A DNA stretch of 64,000 bases from Rhizophagus irregularis (GCF_026210795.1 NC_089449.1:2852001-2916000); one strand, 5' to 3'; numbered from the stretch's first letter, positions 1 to 12,441 are shown. Notes: generated from the letters alone by a model not told the origin. Numbers and translations are program-made.

Positions 1-118
1 GTTATAGAAGGTGAGTGACATTAGCCATATATTTATAGGTAAAATTAATGATTGCTTCGATTCAACTATTCAACTCTCGTTTTTATTTTGATATTAATGT
101 AAAAAAATCTTTTTAAAA

Positions 119-3002
119 ATGAACAATGAACCAGAAAAAGCTCTAGAAAAAGTTCCGGAATTAATTTGTGACTCTCCGGATTATCCTAAATTAACAGTTC
201 GATGGTAATGAATGATATCATTGTGACTTCATTAAGTTCATCCTTAATCTAATTCTTTAAATTCTAAAGAAAGTTTTTATACCGTAGGTTTCACGCGGTT
301 GATATTCCAATATTTGATCCAAATAAGCCGAATGAACAATGTGATGATAAAGATCCAGTTGAATGGATACCATTTTCTAAACGCGATTCTAAAGCACTAG
401 AAAAAGCATTTAAATCTGGCCAAACCGACAAGGAAGTGCTAGTGAATGAAGATTTTTTGTTTGCAGTTGATATCGAAAGTCGAGAAATTAGTCCAGTATG
501 TAACAAATTAAATAATACCGAAAAAAAAACTCGTTAAATTTCGTTAAATTAAATTAAACTTTTATAATAGCTTTACTGGTCTGGTCCTGTTTATCCGGTA
601 GCACGTGCAACGTGGTTTTATCAGAATGAATCAAATAAAATTATTCCCTGTGATGAAACTTTAGCTATACAAATAGAACAAGGATATATGTGAGTAATAT
701 AAATTAATTTTCTTTTTTCCCCAACTAATAAATGCAAATTATGTTTACTATAGAGAAAATAAAGCATGGGAACCACCTGTAGAAATTACAGGGCCCGATG
801 GAAATATTAAAATTATACCAAGTCCTGAGAAAAGATGGAATTTAACCGGAAGATTAGAATCACGACATGTTATTTATTCTACGCCAACGATTGCATGGTT
901 AATAACGTAAGTTTTTGAATCATAAAATTTAATTATAAATTTGGTTTTCGATAAAAGAAAAAAATTTTGTTTTTATAGAGATGGTATGGCAGGAAAGTTA
1001 TCAAAGTCGATTTTTTCAACATTTACCAATGGGAAAAATTTAGGAGGATTAAGATTAATTAGAGGATATGAAGAATTAGTGAACCTTATTTCAAATGTTG
1101 ATACAAGTAAAGACAAACGTAGAGAAGAATATTCTTCTTCCCTTGATAGAGATCAAACACCTGAAGCAAGAAAAAGAGCATTGGAAAGAAAACGACAATT
1201 ACAAGAAACTGAAGATTATGATAATGAAGAAAGCGATGGGATTAGAGAAATTGATCATTTAATTCTAGTTATTCACGGGTAAGTACTGGATAGTTTTATG
1301 TTTTATTTTACTTTTTTATGGTGTCAATATGGTGTATTTATTTAGTGTTGGACAGAAATTGACCGAACGAGCTGGATATACGAATTTCGTTCATGGTATT
1401 TCGACTTATTAAATAATCAATTTTTTTATATGAAGCATTTATTGATTTAAAATACCAAAAAATTTTTAAAACATGAAGATGTGAATGTCCTTAGAAAAAC
1501 CTTAAAGAACGTATATTCTAATAATCCACCACCAGAATGTAAAAGCAGACTTCCACCAAACTATGATAAGAAAAAAGATTCTCAATCTGGCAACGGAGTC
1601 CAGGTACTTCCTGTTCATTGGAGACAAGAAATCAAGGTAATTTAATACTTTTATCTTATAAAATTAAAATTCCATTAGTAATAAAGTACTTTTTTTTTAT
1701 AAAAAAAGTTTGGAATGGCGTCGGAAGATGAAGATATACAAGATTTGGAAGGAGAGTGTACACTTGACGAAATTACATTAGATGGAGTTCCAGGTTTAAG
1801 AGTTTTGATTTCTGACGTGTTAATGGATGGTAGAAATTAATTCTTATTGTGGACTTGATATCGCTATAATATTGGTGTTTTTTAACTTTTTTTTTTAAAA
1901 AAAATTTCTTTGTGTAGTTTTATTATATATGACACCAAAATATAGACAATTAATTGTACGAACGGTAACGGAAGAAATAAATAGAGTATATCGTTTGTTT
2001 ATAGAACATAATCCAAATTTTGAAAAAATAGGAGGAAAAGTATCTATGTTCGGACATTCTCTTGGATCGATAATAGCATTTGATGTTTTGTGCCATCAAC
2101 CACCATTATTTAATTTATCAAATGCTGTATTTGGAATATTTGATGAAAAATTTCAACAGGAGAATAGTAATGACGGAGGAGAGGAAATTTATGAAGATAT
2201 TATTAAGTTGGATTTTCCTGTTTGGAATTTTTTCGCTGCGGGATCACCTATTGGTTTGTTTTTGATGCTTAAAGGACTTAAGATTGGTTCTAGAAAATAT
2301 TTGGTTGATGCGGAGAAAATAAGTGGAGCTAATAAAAAAAAATCCAAAATTACGACATCAATTCCTTATTGTTATCCCGCTGTTAAAAATTTATATAATT
2401 TATTTCATAAAGCAGATCCAATTGCATATAGAATAGGTATGTTAAATTAAATTTGTTTTCTTAATATCTTTTATTATTATGACACTAATTTTCTTTCTTT
2501 TAAAATCAAAAAAGAACCTCTTGTATCTCGTAGATATACAACATCCTTAAAGCCAGCATTAATTCCGTATCATAAAGGTGGTCTTAAAGGAGTTACAATA
2601 GGGATTACAAGTATGTTTTCATCAGTTTTTTCTAAACGAAAAAAATCAACAACATCAAGTAGTTCATCATCCGCCACAAATTCAAGATCCGGATCAATGG
2701 ATGTTTCAAGAAAATCAATAGATGAAAGTCAAATAACTACAATTAATACACAAAGTAGAAATATAATTGTTAACTCTCCAATTAATAAATCATCATCATC
2801 ATTTGAAGATTTAAACGGAGCTGATAAAATTAAAACTTTAAATTCTACAGGTAGAATTGATTATTGTTTACAAGAAGGTATATTAGATGTTAGTTATATC
2901 ACTGCTATTTTTGTACATCTTAATTATTGGAGTGATAGTGATATTTCTTATTTCATCTTAAAAGAAATTTATGGGAACATTTATGATGAAGAAAATGATT
3001 AA
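119..3002 (+). CDS. DDHD-domain phospholipase A1 (phosphatidic-acid-preferring type)
   Basis: Ten exons joined by GT-AG introns: 119-204, 288-495, 571-689, 754-906, 979-1278, 1346-1395, 1479-1636, 1709-1829, 1918-2436, 2515-3002. The joins keep one frame and give 733 residues. Visible landmarks in order: an N-terminal WFHAVD segment, YWSGPVYPVARATWF (family hallmark), LILVIHG, NGVQVLPVHWRQEIKFG, the lipase elbow GHSLG with the nucleophile Ser near residue 446, and the DDHD region (FHKADPIAYRIEPL, IPYHKGG, then YCLQEGILDVSYITA). A Ser-rich low-complexity insert sits inside the DDHD region (about 2,630-2,820). The family hydrolyses phosphatidic acid or related phospholipids at organelle membranes. 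The ATG at 119 is the first in frame; no upstream exon is visible. All key residues are present, so it looks functional. It is the only clearly intact host gene in the window. Confidence 0.92.
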
Positions 3003-4162
3003 ATTTATTTATTATGCTAGCATATAGTATATACTGTATAGTTGTATATAATTGCATTAGCAAATGGAATTTAAGGATAATTGGGATTAGAAAATTTGTT
3101 ATATGTTATGTCTTTCCATTTTTCTTATAAATCTCATTTTATCAAAATGCTATAAAATGGAAAAAAAAAGTTTATGATCAGATATGTTTACTAATTAATA
3201 ACAACTGGTGATATAGTTGGATTTATAAGAAAACAAAAAATATTATTAACAATATTATAAAAGACCTAACAATAATATAATTAACATTATTCTAAATTTA
3301 AATTCATCAATTCTGAAAGGAGAAGAAAATAGGTAAAAAAAAAAATTAAAATCAGTATAGTTTAAATCAATAAATATAGTATTATTTTTATTTTACTTTT
3401 ATTTTTATTTGTATTTGTATTTTGATAATTGCATTAATATAACTCATGATAATTTGTTTATATAATATATAAACTTAATATCAATAAAATATATATAAAT
3501 CATTAAAAAAAAAAATTATTACAAATTATACAATTTTTATAAAATAATAATAATATAATAAAAAATTAATTTTTGTAAAACCTTTTAGTTAATATTTATA
3601 AAAAAAGAATTTTAACACTTTTTTTTACTATTCCTTAAACTGTAGAAGTTAAAATTGATTTTAAAAATTTTTGAATTTTTAAAATATCTTAAGATCTAGT
3701 GATTATAGAAAGATGAAATTATATTTGTTAGATTCCTTTTATTAAGACGCATTTAATGATAATAAAATTATAACTCTAAAATTAATAAATAAAAAGTTAT
3801 ATTAATTTATAAATTCTTAGATTTTAATAGTTATTCTATCACATAATATTTGTAGAAGAACAGGTTTATTTCTATCAGATTCTTTTTATTAAGACATATC
3901 AAATGGTAGTAATTTTATATTCTAAGGTTAATAGATGAAAAAATATTTCAATTTAAAAAATTTAGCTACTATTTAATATAATTTATCAATTATTTACTTT
4001 TAAAAAGTCATTGATCAAATTGACCTTTTTTTCAATTTTTACTTAAAAAATACTATAGGATTTATTACAAAAATATTGGTTTATATAATAAAATATTTCA
4101 AGATATTTAAAAATATCTTTAATTAAAAAATAAAATTGCAGGCAAATTTGGTTGCAAAATAT
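3003..4162. other. AT-rich intergenic stretch after the DDHD gene
   Basis: About 1.1 kb of very AT-rich DNA with homopolymer runs. It must contain the 3' UTR of the upstream gene. Two similar short blocks (around 3,720-3,790 and 3,880-3,935, each with a 'ttattaagac' core) look like a diverged duplication. I see no gene here. Confidence 0.6.
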
Positions 4163-4370
4163 GAATTCTTTTATCTGCCTCATGCAAGTAAATAAAAATC
4201 AAACAAAACCAATCAAACCAATCTAACTTACTATTATTTGCACCAACAATATCAAACTTGTATTTTCTGCAAAGTAATAATAAAGTAAGTTGGTTTATAT
4301 TGTTTGGCCAGATTCTTAGAATATGTCATTATGATATTAATTGAATTTCCTGCCTCTATAGACGTTCTAA
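4163..4370. repeat. Dispersed 208-bp repeat, copy 1
   Basis: Collinear without indels with 25,033-25,240. My manual alignment finds about 13 differences, 12 of them C/T on the plus strand, and this copy carries T in most of them. The second copy adjoins a kinase-family fragment, so the repeat may come from the region next to such a gene. No convincing reading frame. Confidence 0.85.
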
Positions 4371-4534
4371 AAGGACCCCGCCTACTACTAAGATACGTTA
4401 CCTGTGAGAAATTTCACTTTCATACGAAACCTTACTCCTTATACTCCAAATTTAAATTTAATTGTTAATCGACTAAAAAGCGGAAAAAAATCATAATAAA
4501 ATGTAACATAAAATTTCCTTTTATAGTAGGATCT

Positions 4535-4771
4535 TCAAAGAGTTTTATATGTAAACCTTAATTTAGGCCATAATGCCATATGATGTTCCTCATCATTATT
4601 GTCACTATTATTTTTAGGTGAACTTTCTTTCTCTTGATTTATGTTATAAATATCATTGACATCATACTCTATTTTCCAAATATTATTATTATCATACTCA
4701 TTATTATTTTCATTGTTAGATTCTGGATCATGAAAATATGAGGTTTTGGGTTTTGATGCATCATTTACCAT
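4535..4771 (-). CDS. Small Asn/Asp-rich ORF, unknown
   Basis: 78 codons from an ATG at 4,771. The product is rich in Asn, Asp and Glu with simple-repeat character (NNENNNEYDNNN) and no recognisable domain. It lies 250 bp downstream of, and on the same strand as, the coiled-coil ORF at 5,018-5,563 and could be a later exon of the same gene or chance. About 70 bp next to its 3' end (4,461-4,530) recur inverted at 17,945-18,020, so the area is partly repetitive. Confidence 0.25.
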   Translation of the reverse strand: MVNDASKPKTSYFHDPESNNENNNEYDNNNIWKIEYDVNDIYNINQEKESSPKNNSDNNDEEHHMALWPKLRFTYKTL

Positions 4772-5017
4772 GTTATCTAATATAGTAATAAAGAATTTTG
4801 CTTTAAACTTTTTAATATTTTTTATTTTTCTACAACATCAATAATAAAATATTACATGCATTACATGATTATTTGCTAAATAACATACAAATTTCAGATC
4901 ACATTTCTTTACAAGAATTTATTTATACCAAATTTTTAGAGCAACAAGAAGCTTCTTTAAAGAAGCCTTAAGATCTTTTAAATCGTTGGGAAAAGAAACT
5001 TCAAGGCTATTTATTTC

Positions 5018-5563
5018 TTAGTCTAAAGTTTTCATTTCATCCTGATGAAATTTATTGTTGCTATTACGTTTTATTCTAAATAATAATTCGAACTCATTCG
5101 TTGTCATATTAACACTGTTTAAAACCTTCTTTAGTTCTGTAAGAAATTTTTCATCTTCCTTCCTAATGACCTGTTCTGTATTTAATTTTCTATTAAAAAT
5201 AGACATTATCTTATTCCAACAAACAGACCCCAATCTTTGTTCTACTTCAACGTTAAAGTCAGAGACTTTATCTTTATAATGAAATATTTCTTTTCGTCCT
5301 AGTAAATTTAATACTTCTTCAGTTAATGTAAAGGTATCATTTAAAACTTCGTCCTTTTGCTCTATAATGTGAAATAAATGCTTTGAAACGTCTTTGACTT
5401 CTCCTTTTTGTTTAAGCCAGGCTCCTTTTTTTTCGTTAAAGTCTTTGACAATGTCGTTTAATATCTGTTTCTTAATTGTTAAAGATTTGTTTAGGGATAA
5501 ATTTCTAGATTCAAGTGTATGCAATTTATTATAGTGATTATCAACAATTTCCATGTTAAACAA
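5018..5563 (-). CDS. Predicted coiled-coil protein, unknown
   Basis: 181 codons, single open exon with an ATG at 5,563. The protein is rich in Lys, Glu and Leu with long heptad-like stretches, suggesting an alpha-helical coiled coil. No catalytic motif, signal peptide or membrane segment is visible and I do not recognise the family. The upstream sequence (5,570-5,770) contains 'tatatggtatat' TATA-like repeats that could be a promoter. It may be a real small gene or an exon of a larger broken one. Confidence 0.4.
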   Translation of the reverse strand: MFNMEIVDNHYNKLHTLESRNLSLNKSLTIKKQILNDIVKDFNEKKGAWLKQKGEVKDVSKHLFHIIEQKDEVLNDTFTLTEEVLNLLGRKEIFHYKDKVSDFNVEVEQRLGSVCWNKIMSIFNRKLNTEQVIRKEDEKFLTELKKVLNSVNMTTNEFELLFRIKRNSNNKFHQDEMKTLD

Positions 5564-5900
5564 TAATTAGACAGTAAGAAAGATATTCAAGAGAGTTTTA
5601 AGAGACGCATTATAAATATTTATTAGACGAGTAAGAAGAGTAAGAAGAGATGTGTCTATATGGTATATTTATACTATATGGTATATATATACTTTTCTGA
5701 ATACATCATGACTATAAACTCTTGATAAACTTTTTGTGACTTGTTGTGACGTAATACAGCAAATGATATAGATACTCCTTAAAAAGTATAAGAAAAAAAA
5801 ATGATTAATACGATTTTATCATTACTCATTAAATTTTGATTCTCTGACGAATTCTCAGGGGATTTATAAAAAAATAGGTGAATTAATATTATGTAATTTT

Positions 5901-6065
5901 TAGGTCATACGATTGACCATATTTGACTAATCAGTGTGGCTTTTTGTATGATTGCAAGCTTGCAACATAATAACTCTGTGCAATGTAATGACAATATTGT
6001 TACGTATTTTTTTCAGTCATACGATTGACTGTATTTGACTCCCTAATGCGGCTTTTTATATCATC
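5901..6065. repeat. Pair of diverged direct repeats
   Basis: Two copies of a roughly 52-bp block (5,901-5,953 and 6,013-6,065) share 'tcatacgattgac', 'gtatttgact' and 'ggctttttgtat'-type segments, about 112 bp apart. The surrounding 5,564-6,640 is otherwise AT-rich DNA without a gene I can support. Confidence 0.55.
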
Positions 6066-6678
6066 TAACGTTATGAATGATCACAGTTTGAAAAAAATGT
6101 CGACGAAGAAATTATTGAAGTCTGGTAGAGACATTATGCAATTAAGATATGAATAAAATATATTTTTTCTAGTTGTGGTTGTACATTTACAAGAAAATGA
6201 CTTCAGAGCTTGCAAACTAATGACATTTTTCATACAGATTTCTGAGGACTTTACTAGCATCACGAAATGCAAGCAACATAAATTATTAGCGGGCTTTACT
6301 AAGATTAATTGTTAATTTATTTTTCAACACTACATATACTGCATAGTATAACTGATAACATTTTATTTTATCCAGATTCCAGAACTATGATATAAATGAA
6401 ACTGGATTATGTAGTTAACGTTGGGATAATATATTAGTATAAGTAGTTTAGACAAACGGAAAGACTTGTGGTCTGTAAATTTATGTATTACAGTTACGAG
6501 CTGAATCATGAAATTTATTTTCTATATCAATAAAGAATTCAAGCTGAAAATGCTATTATATATTGTATCAAGTATATTTTTCATGGGATATTAAATAAAA
6601 AAAGTGAGACCTAAAGTCCCACTTGGGTAAAATGCATTTTAAATAAATCATGTTCTATATGAAAGTTGCTATCAAAAC

Positions 6679-8660
6679 ATGCAATCTGAACTTGATTCAT
6701 TAAAATAACGTGTCGTCAAGCTTCTGGCTGAGAATGCTGAGATTAAGGCTGAGAATGCTGAGGTTAAAGCCGAAAATGCTAAATTAAGATAGACTATGGA
6801 AGAGAATGAAGCCAAATTCGTAAAACCAAAGCAGAGTGATAAAGAAAAGGCTGAGCTCATTGCAGAACTAAATTGTGATGTCGGAAAAATCAAGCAGGAG
6901 CAAATTGCTATTAATGTTTCAGTGCAAGACGGGATATCCATGGTGAAATCTCCCACTTGTTCAGAATTACAGGTGACTTCCCAATCATCCATTTCACCGC
7001 CTATTGAGGGTAACTCTGAGAATAGCTCTAATGTAACTCAACCCACACATGCAGGGTCTAAATTATTAGAGGATAGACAGACCAATGAATTTCTGATTTC
7101 GGTAAATAAGAAAGAGATTAGTGATATGATGAAACAACACGATAGAGAAAAAAAACTTTTGCATGAATCAACACATTCAAGCCAAGATCAGGATGAGCTC
7201 TCAATTTCCCAGAATAATTCATCTATACTCCTAGAAGATTCTGCAAAAACTGAAACCAATATAAGTAGTTTGCAATCATCAATCAAATTGAATGTTTACA
7301 GAGCAGGAGAAACTCAAGTACTACCCAAGGATACAAAAGTTTCCCATGATTATATAGTAGCCCAAGATTTTATACAAGAAGTGTCTTTGGAGTTGATAGA
7401 TGAAGATGATATCCAAATTATTGATGAAAATTAAGAGACATGATAATAGAAGTTGATCTTGCTCATCTATTTCTAGAAGTAAGTATTGAAGGGAAAAACA
7501 CTACATAAGCGAATTAAAAAGAGATTTTGTGTCACCATTCATATGGAAAAAGTTCAAAAAAGGCATTCAAGAAATTATTGCCAAAGATAATGTTTCAGAC
7601 CAGACAGCAAGAAAACAATTATTCCAGGATATAATAAAGCATCTTTCTGGAATAACATTGGAAACTTTACGTAAAAGAATCCAAAGAGCCATAAAGATTT
7701 ACAAACTGTTCGAAAAGATAGGAGTAGATAGAATTAAGAATATCAAATCTTACAGCGCAGATTCTATTTCAAAGTTTACTAATCCTCAAATCCAAATTAT
7801 TCTGGATTATTTCAGTGGATCTAGCTATGCTGATAGGAAGCTAAAAAAGCCTAACTCATATTCTGGATGCAAAAATGTAGAAAAAGTGAAACCTAAAGTT
7901 CCATTTGAGAAAAGTCATGAGTTTGTCCCAAAAAAATTACCAGATATAGTATTAGAGTTACCTGCCAAGGCGAGTAAATCACAAATCTCTTAATCCAAAA
8001 AGAACATGCCAGTCATCTATATGATGCTCGTACTCCCTATATCAATGTGACTTTAAAAGAATATTTCTACCTATCCTTGTTTAATAGTGACAGACATAAT
8101 GATAGGTATGAATTTAAAAATTCTGGCTTATGTCCTGAATGTGGGAAAAAGCATGATAAAGGAAAGATAGTTGGCCGATGCATAAAGAGTTCTTACTACA
8201 TTAAGTGCCAGTCCTTACCACGTGAAAAAGAAATCAAAGTAAGTGCATTACCTGAGAATTCTTCTGGAGAAAAATTACCTGATGTAAATATGAGTACGGT
8301 TAGCAAAGATACTCCATCAGTCAAATCACAAGTAAGTGTACTACCATCCACAACTTCTTCTAGTCAGATAAATAAATCTAACAAATCTCAACTCCTTGTC
8401 TGAAGATCCTAAAGAGAAACAAAAACATATCATTGAGTTGGTGCTAGAGCGTTTTCCTTATCTATCTTTAGTCGATAGTAATGAATGTGCTGATAGCTTT
8501 AGTCTTAATAGTTCAACACTTATCCATTATGTAATGGGGTCTATAAAGAAAAAAGCATATTTTAGGAGGATATAAAAGGTGAATGGGGTGCTGGTAAATA
8601 TTACAGAGAATGAACTTATCGTCTCAGATGCAGGGATGCTTTTAATCGTGGAATCCTAAT
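6679..8660 (+). pseudogene. Degenerate coiled-coil / zinc-ribbon family gene
   Basis: A broken member of a family I recognise as expanded in Glomeromycotina. The N-terminus is a repeat-rich coiled coil (AENAEIKAENAEVKAENA) interrupted in frame by TAA at 6,706 and TAG at 6,790. An open stretch runs to 7,434 (Ser/Glu-rich). A second open stretch from about 7,512 to 7,993 holds the helical domain typical of the family (QRAIKIYKLFEKIGVDRI...SYSADSISKFTNPQIQIIL). A third (8,047-8,403) carries a zinc-ribbon-like CPECGKKHDKGKI...GRC. A last, frameshifted module at 8,440-8,640 resembles another such ribbon. Function unknown; DNA or protein binding through the ribbons is only a guess. It lies directly against the pogo-type element at 8,665. 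Confidence 0.7.
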
Positions 8661-8881
8661 AGTACAGTCTGACTTCTGTATAATCACACCCTATGTAATC
8701 ATACTTTTTTATAAGCACTCATTTTTGTAGAACGGGATTTTGGTACTATTAAATTACCTCTATATCAGCTATAATCACTATTACATAAAATTCTTAAATG
8801 ACATATTACTTTTATTAGTCAATAAACCTTTCGTAATCACATAGTTTTTATTGGTGCATCAATTTGATTTTATAATGTGAT

Positions 8882-9103
8882 TAAGGTTGCTTGCCGAAAC
8901 CTTCTTAATAACTGCCGAAACCTATACGGAAAATGCCGAAACTATATTAAATCATATTAAAAATCCTGCCGAAACTTTGCCGAAATGCCGAAACCCCCAT
9001 TTGCCAAAACTGCCGAAACCCTGCCGAAACTATAGTAAACATATAGTAAAATCTTGCCGAAATTTATCGCAGGATTTTGGAGAGGTTTTGGCAAGCAACC
9101 TTA
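8882..9103. mobile_element. hAT-like MITE, family 'TAAGGTTGCTTGCC', copy 1
   Basis: 222 bp with terminal inverted repeats TAAGGTTGCTTGCCGAAAC and the complement GGTTTTGGCAAGCAACCTTA. It is flanked by a perfect 8-bp duplication aatgtgat (8,874-8,881 and 9,104-9,111). The interior is a set of 'tgccgaaac' motifs. The 8-bp duplication points to mobilisation by a hAT-type transposase. Sits inside the left arm of the pogo-type element; near-identical sequence recurs at 37,273-37,490. Confidence 0.9.
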
Positions 9104-9111
9104 AATGTGAT

Positions 9112-9872
9112 TAAGGTTGCTGGACGAAACTAAGTAGTTTAAACAATTGTTGAAATCGAAACTAGTTGAAACATTTTATTAAAAAATTAAAAATTTGCGA
9201 AACTGCGAAATTGACGAAACTGGTAAAACTGTAAAAGGTTTAGACATATTTTTACATAGTAATTAATAAAGTTTACCATTTATTATAATAAATTATATAA
9301 TTTAATATAAATTTAACCAGTTTTGCAATTATAAAATTTAATATACATTATATTAATTATTTAAATCATTATACTGTATATATTAAAATATATAGTAAGT
9401 TTAATTAATAACCAGTTTTATAATTTTACTTTTTATATATTATTATTAGTACAGTCAGATCTCTATATAGTTATCTAATCGGTTCTATAAAAATTGGTAA
9501 CTATATAGAGGCTCGCTTTTACTATGATGTAATTATATAAAGGTTTTTTTATATAATAAGTATATAAATTGGATTTTCTCAAAGGTGTGATTATAAGGAG
9601 AAATTTTATATGATGTAACTATATGAAATGTTACTATATGAAGGTCTAATTATATTTATTAATAATTATATAATATTTATTTGTAAAAAATTTATTTAAA
9701 TATATATAATAATGTATTAATAATTATTTATTTTAAATTTTATTAATTAGAAAGTTTAGACATAGTTTAGACATTTAGCTATTGTCGAAATCTTTTGTCA
9801 TAGTTTAAACTATTACTAATTAAAGTTTAGACTTTTGTTAAAAGTTAAAATAAGTTTAGCCAAGCAACCTTA
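9112..9872. mobile_element. hAT-like MITE of the same end type, 761 bp
   Basis: Begins TAAGGTTGCTGGACGAAAC and ends with CCAAGCAACCTTA. It shares the left duplication aatgtgat with its neighbour and has aatatgat (7/8) on the right (9,873-9,880). It abuts copy 1 with exactly one 8-bp site between them, so one MITE apparently inserted next to the other at the duplicated site. The AT-rich interior contains a stretch resembling pogo-type ends. Confidence 0.75.
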
Positions 9873-9963
9873 AATATGATTGATCATTCAATTTGTGATA
9901 CATTAAATCATATAAATTCGCAGCAATAGATCATTCGCTTAACGAAGACATGAAAAACTCACT

Positions 9964-12077
9964 ATGTCTCCTATTGCCCCCACCCCAACCAAAATAACGT
10001 CGCATAGCTATAAGTGGATGGACGTTAAACATCAGATACGTGAGTGGTCAATAGCAAATAAGAGCAAGAGACATGAAGATATTGCAAACCACTTCAATGA
10101 AAAGTGCCCTAATTTGAATATTGAAAGGAGCACAATTTCAAAGATTCTGGCATAAAGTGACAGGTGGAAAGCAATAAACGCTGAAGATTCAGTTCAAACA
10201 TTTAGACATAAAGAAGTCAAGTTTCTGGATCTTGAATATGCAATGAGCCTATAGGTGGAGAATGTGACAGCCGGTGGCATAATATTAACAGATTTGTTAA
10301 TAAAAGAAAAAGCAAGAACCTTTGGCGAAGTTTTAATATTCAAGAAGAAGATTTATCTTTTTCTAATGGATGGTTATATAAGTTTAAAAAATGTAATAAC
10401 ATTCGTAAGTACTGTATACACGGGGAATCAGAAAGTGCACCATTAGCATCTCTTTCGGAAGAGTGAGCAAGGTTGCAAGAAGTATTAGGTCGATATTCTT
10501 TTGACTGTATTTACAACATTGACGAAACGGTAAGTTTTCTCTTCTTTTTTTATTGAAAGTTGAATGAAAGGTGTTAAAAAAATTAATCGGAATGTAGCAG
10601 AACGTTCTATATATCGATCATCTGCATAATCCTGATTGAACATGTGCATAATGCATAATTTAGAATTAGAAACGCGTGTAATGAACTTTGAACAAAAATT
10701 AATTTTTTTTTGTTCCTTAGAGACTTTTTTACCGTATGTCACCAAGTGAAACACTCTCATAAAAGCCAGTTTCCAGTCGAAAGAAGGATAAAACTCGAGT
10801 TACTATTCTTCTTGGTGTTAATGTGACAGGAATTGACAAGTTAAAGCTGTAGGTTATTGAAAATTCTAAGCGTTCAAGACCTCTTTCAAAGGTTAACTTG
10901 GAATATCTTTCTGTATATTATCGAGGTAATCCTAAGACGTGGATGAACTCATCAGTTTTCGAAGAGGTTCTTTGTGAAATGGATAGATATTTCAGAATTC
11001 AAAATAAAAAGATCTTGCTTTTGATTGATAATGCTCTGTCACATTTCGACCCCCACTACTCGCCAGCCTTAGAAATTGATCAAAATGATGATAATGATGC
11101 ATCTAATGGTAAGTTCGATCTATTAATTTACTAATTAACAGTTGCAGTACGTTTTCTCAAAATAAAAACGTTTTTCTGATAACATTTTTGAGATAATGTC
11201 CAAAACTGTTACCTTTTTCTGATTTTTACCAGAAAATCAAACATCCAGATGCCATAGTGGTCGTGTTAGTGGATCAAGAGGTCGTGATGGTTGTGTTAGT
11301 GGATTAAGAGGTCGTGGTGGTCATTCAAGAGGTCACGGGGGTCATTCAGGAGATAGTTATCATGATGGATCAGATGGGTATCAACCTGACATCTCCCAGA
11401 TTCAACTAACTCATGTTGAAGTGGTTTTCTTACCTTCTAATACCACAAGCCATCTCCAACCTCTTGATGCTGGAATAATCGCAAGTTTTAAAAATTACTT
11501 TAAGAGAAAATTTTGCCGTCATATGCTGGACCTTTTTGAGGAAGATAAAGATATTAACAGCAAAAAAATTAACATAAAGGAGGCCATTGACTATGTCACT
11601 GAATCATGAAATTGCGTGACTAAAGAAACAGTTCAGAACTGCTGAAGAAAAACCAGAATTTTACCTTCTTTATCAGATAAAGACAGAGATGACGTATCAT
11701 GAATCTAACAAGAAATGATGGATAGTGAAACAGCCGATATCAATCAAATGATCAAAAAGCTTGATATGAATAATCCTTCTGCTGCTTTATTGGCAAATGA
11801 ATTAAACAATTTCTTTCAAGAATTGGAAGAAATGCAGACAGAAGATATTTTAAGTGATATTGATATTATAAGGTTAGTCCAGGAGGATGCGCGTGATGAA
11901 GATGAAAGTAGTAACTCCGAAAATGATACTTTAGTATCTCCTGGTAATGCACTCAAATCTTTAGAGACATGGATTTCGTTTTATGAGCAGCAAGATGATA
12001 ATGAATTTCATGCAGAAGATTTAAAGCTTTTTAAAAGGTACTTTAAGATTATCAAATGGCTGGAGCAACAATTCTGA
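9964..12077 (+). pseudogene. Pogo/Tigger-type transposase (CENP-B-like HTH + DDE_1), inactivated
   Basis: Order of parts: an N-terminal helix-turn-helix (9,964-10,155), a second CENP-B/Tc5-like HTH (10,156-10,470, with a frameshift near 10,330), then the DDE_1 catalytic domain. Acidic residues are visible as NIDET (about 10,510), LLLIDNALSH (about 11,030) and LQPLDAG (about 11,460). Two likely introns: about 10,529-10,721 and 11,110-11,231 (GTAAGT donors, AG acceptors). In-frame stops at 10,153, 10,252, 10,464, 10,760, 10,850, 11,607, 11,643, 11,700 and 11,706 make it non-functional. A Gly/Arg/His-rich insert (11,232-11,370) lies between the second and third catalytic residues, which is unusual. 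The family cuts and pastes at TA targets. Confidence 0.88.
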
Positions 12078-12441
12078 AAGCAGGCATCAATTATGGATTA
12101 TTTTTTCAGTATTTGATGAGTTCTTAATTGATATTGAACATTTTTGTAATATTAACATTTAATAAAAGCATTTATTACAAAATTTAAAAATTTAAGCATT
12201 ATACAGTATATATATTTATACATGCATTTATATACAATCTAATAATTCATTTAGTATTTTTGTTTTAAATTAATAATTAATACTAGTACAGAAAAACTTC
12301 GAACCAACCTTTATATAATTACAGCATGTGATTTTTAATATGGCAGTGATTCTATAAAGGTTACCTTTTTACTGTCACACTTTTATAAAATTACCAATTT
12401 TGGCAAAACCAATTAGGTAACTATACAGAAGTCAGACTGTA

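Larger units (their letters stand above)
8665..12439 (+). mobile_element. Pogo/Tigger-type (Tc1-mariner superfamily) DNA transposon, inactive
   Basis: Bounded by inverted ends CAGTCTGACTTCTGTATA (8,665 onward) and its complement ending at 12,439. It is flanked by TA on both sides (8,663-8,664 and 12,440-12,441), as expected for the superfamily. Length 3,775 bp, which includes two MITEs inserted in its left part (8,882-9,872). The interior carries one transposase reading direction with two introns and many nonsense codons. A sequence inside 9,448-9,660 (acagtcagatctctatatag...) resembles the element's own ends, suggesting another related fragment. Excision of the MITEs would leave a 2.8-kb element, a normal size for Tigger-like elements. 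Confidence 0.88.

Noticed and set aside
6672-6992. Minus-strand ORF (106 codons) opposite the coiled-coil repeat
   Set aside because: Antisense shadow of the AENAEIKAENA-type repeat; Ser/Ala/Phe periodicity is produced by the sense repeat.
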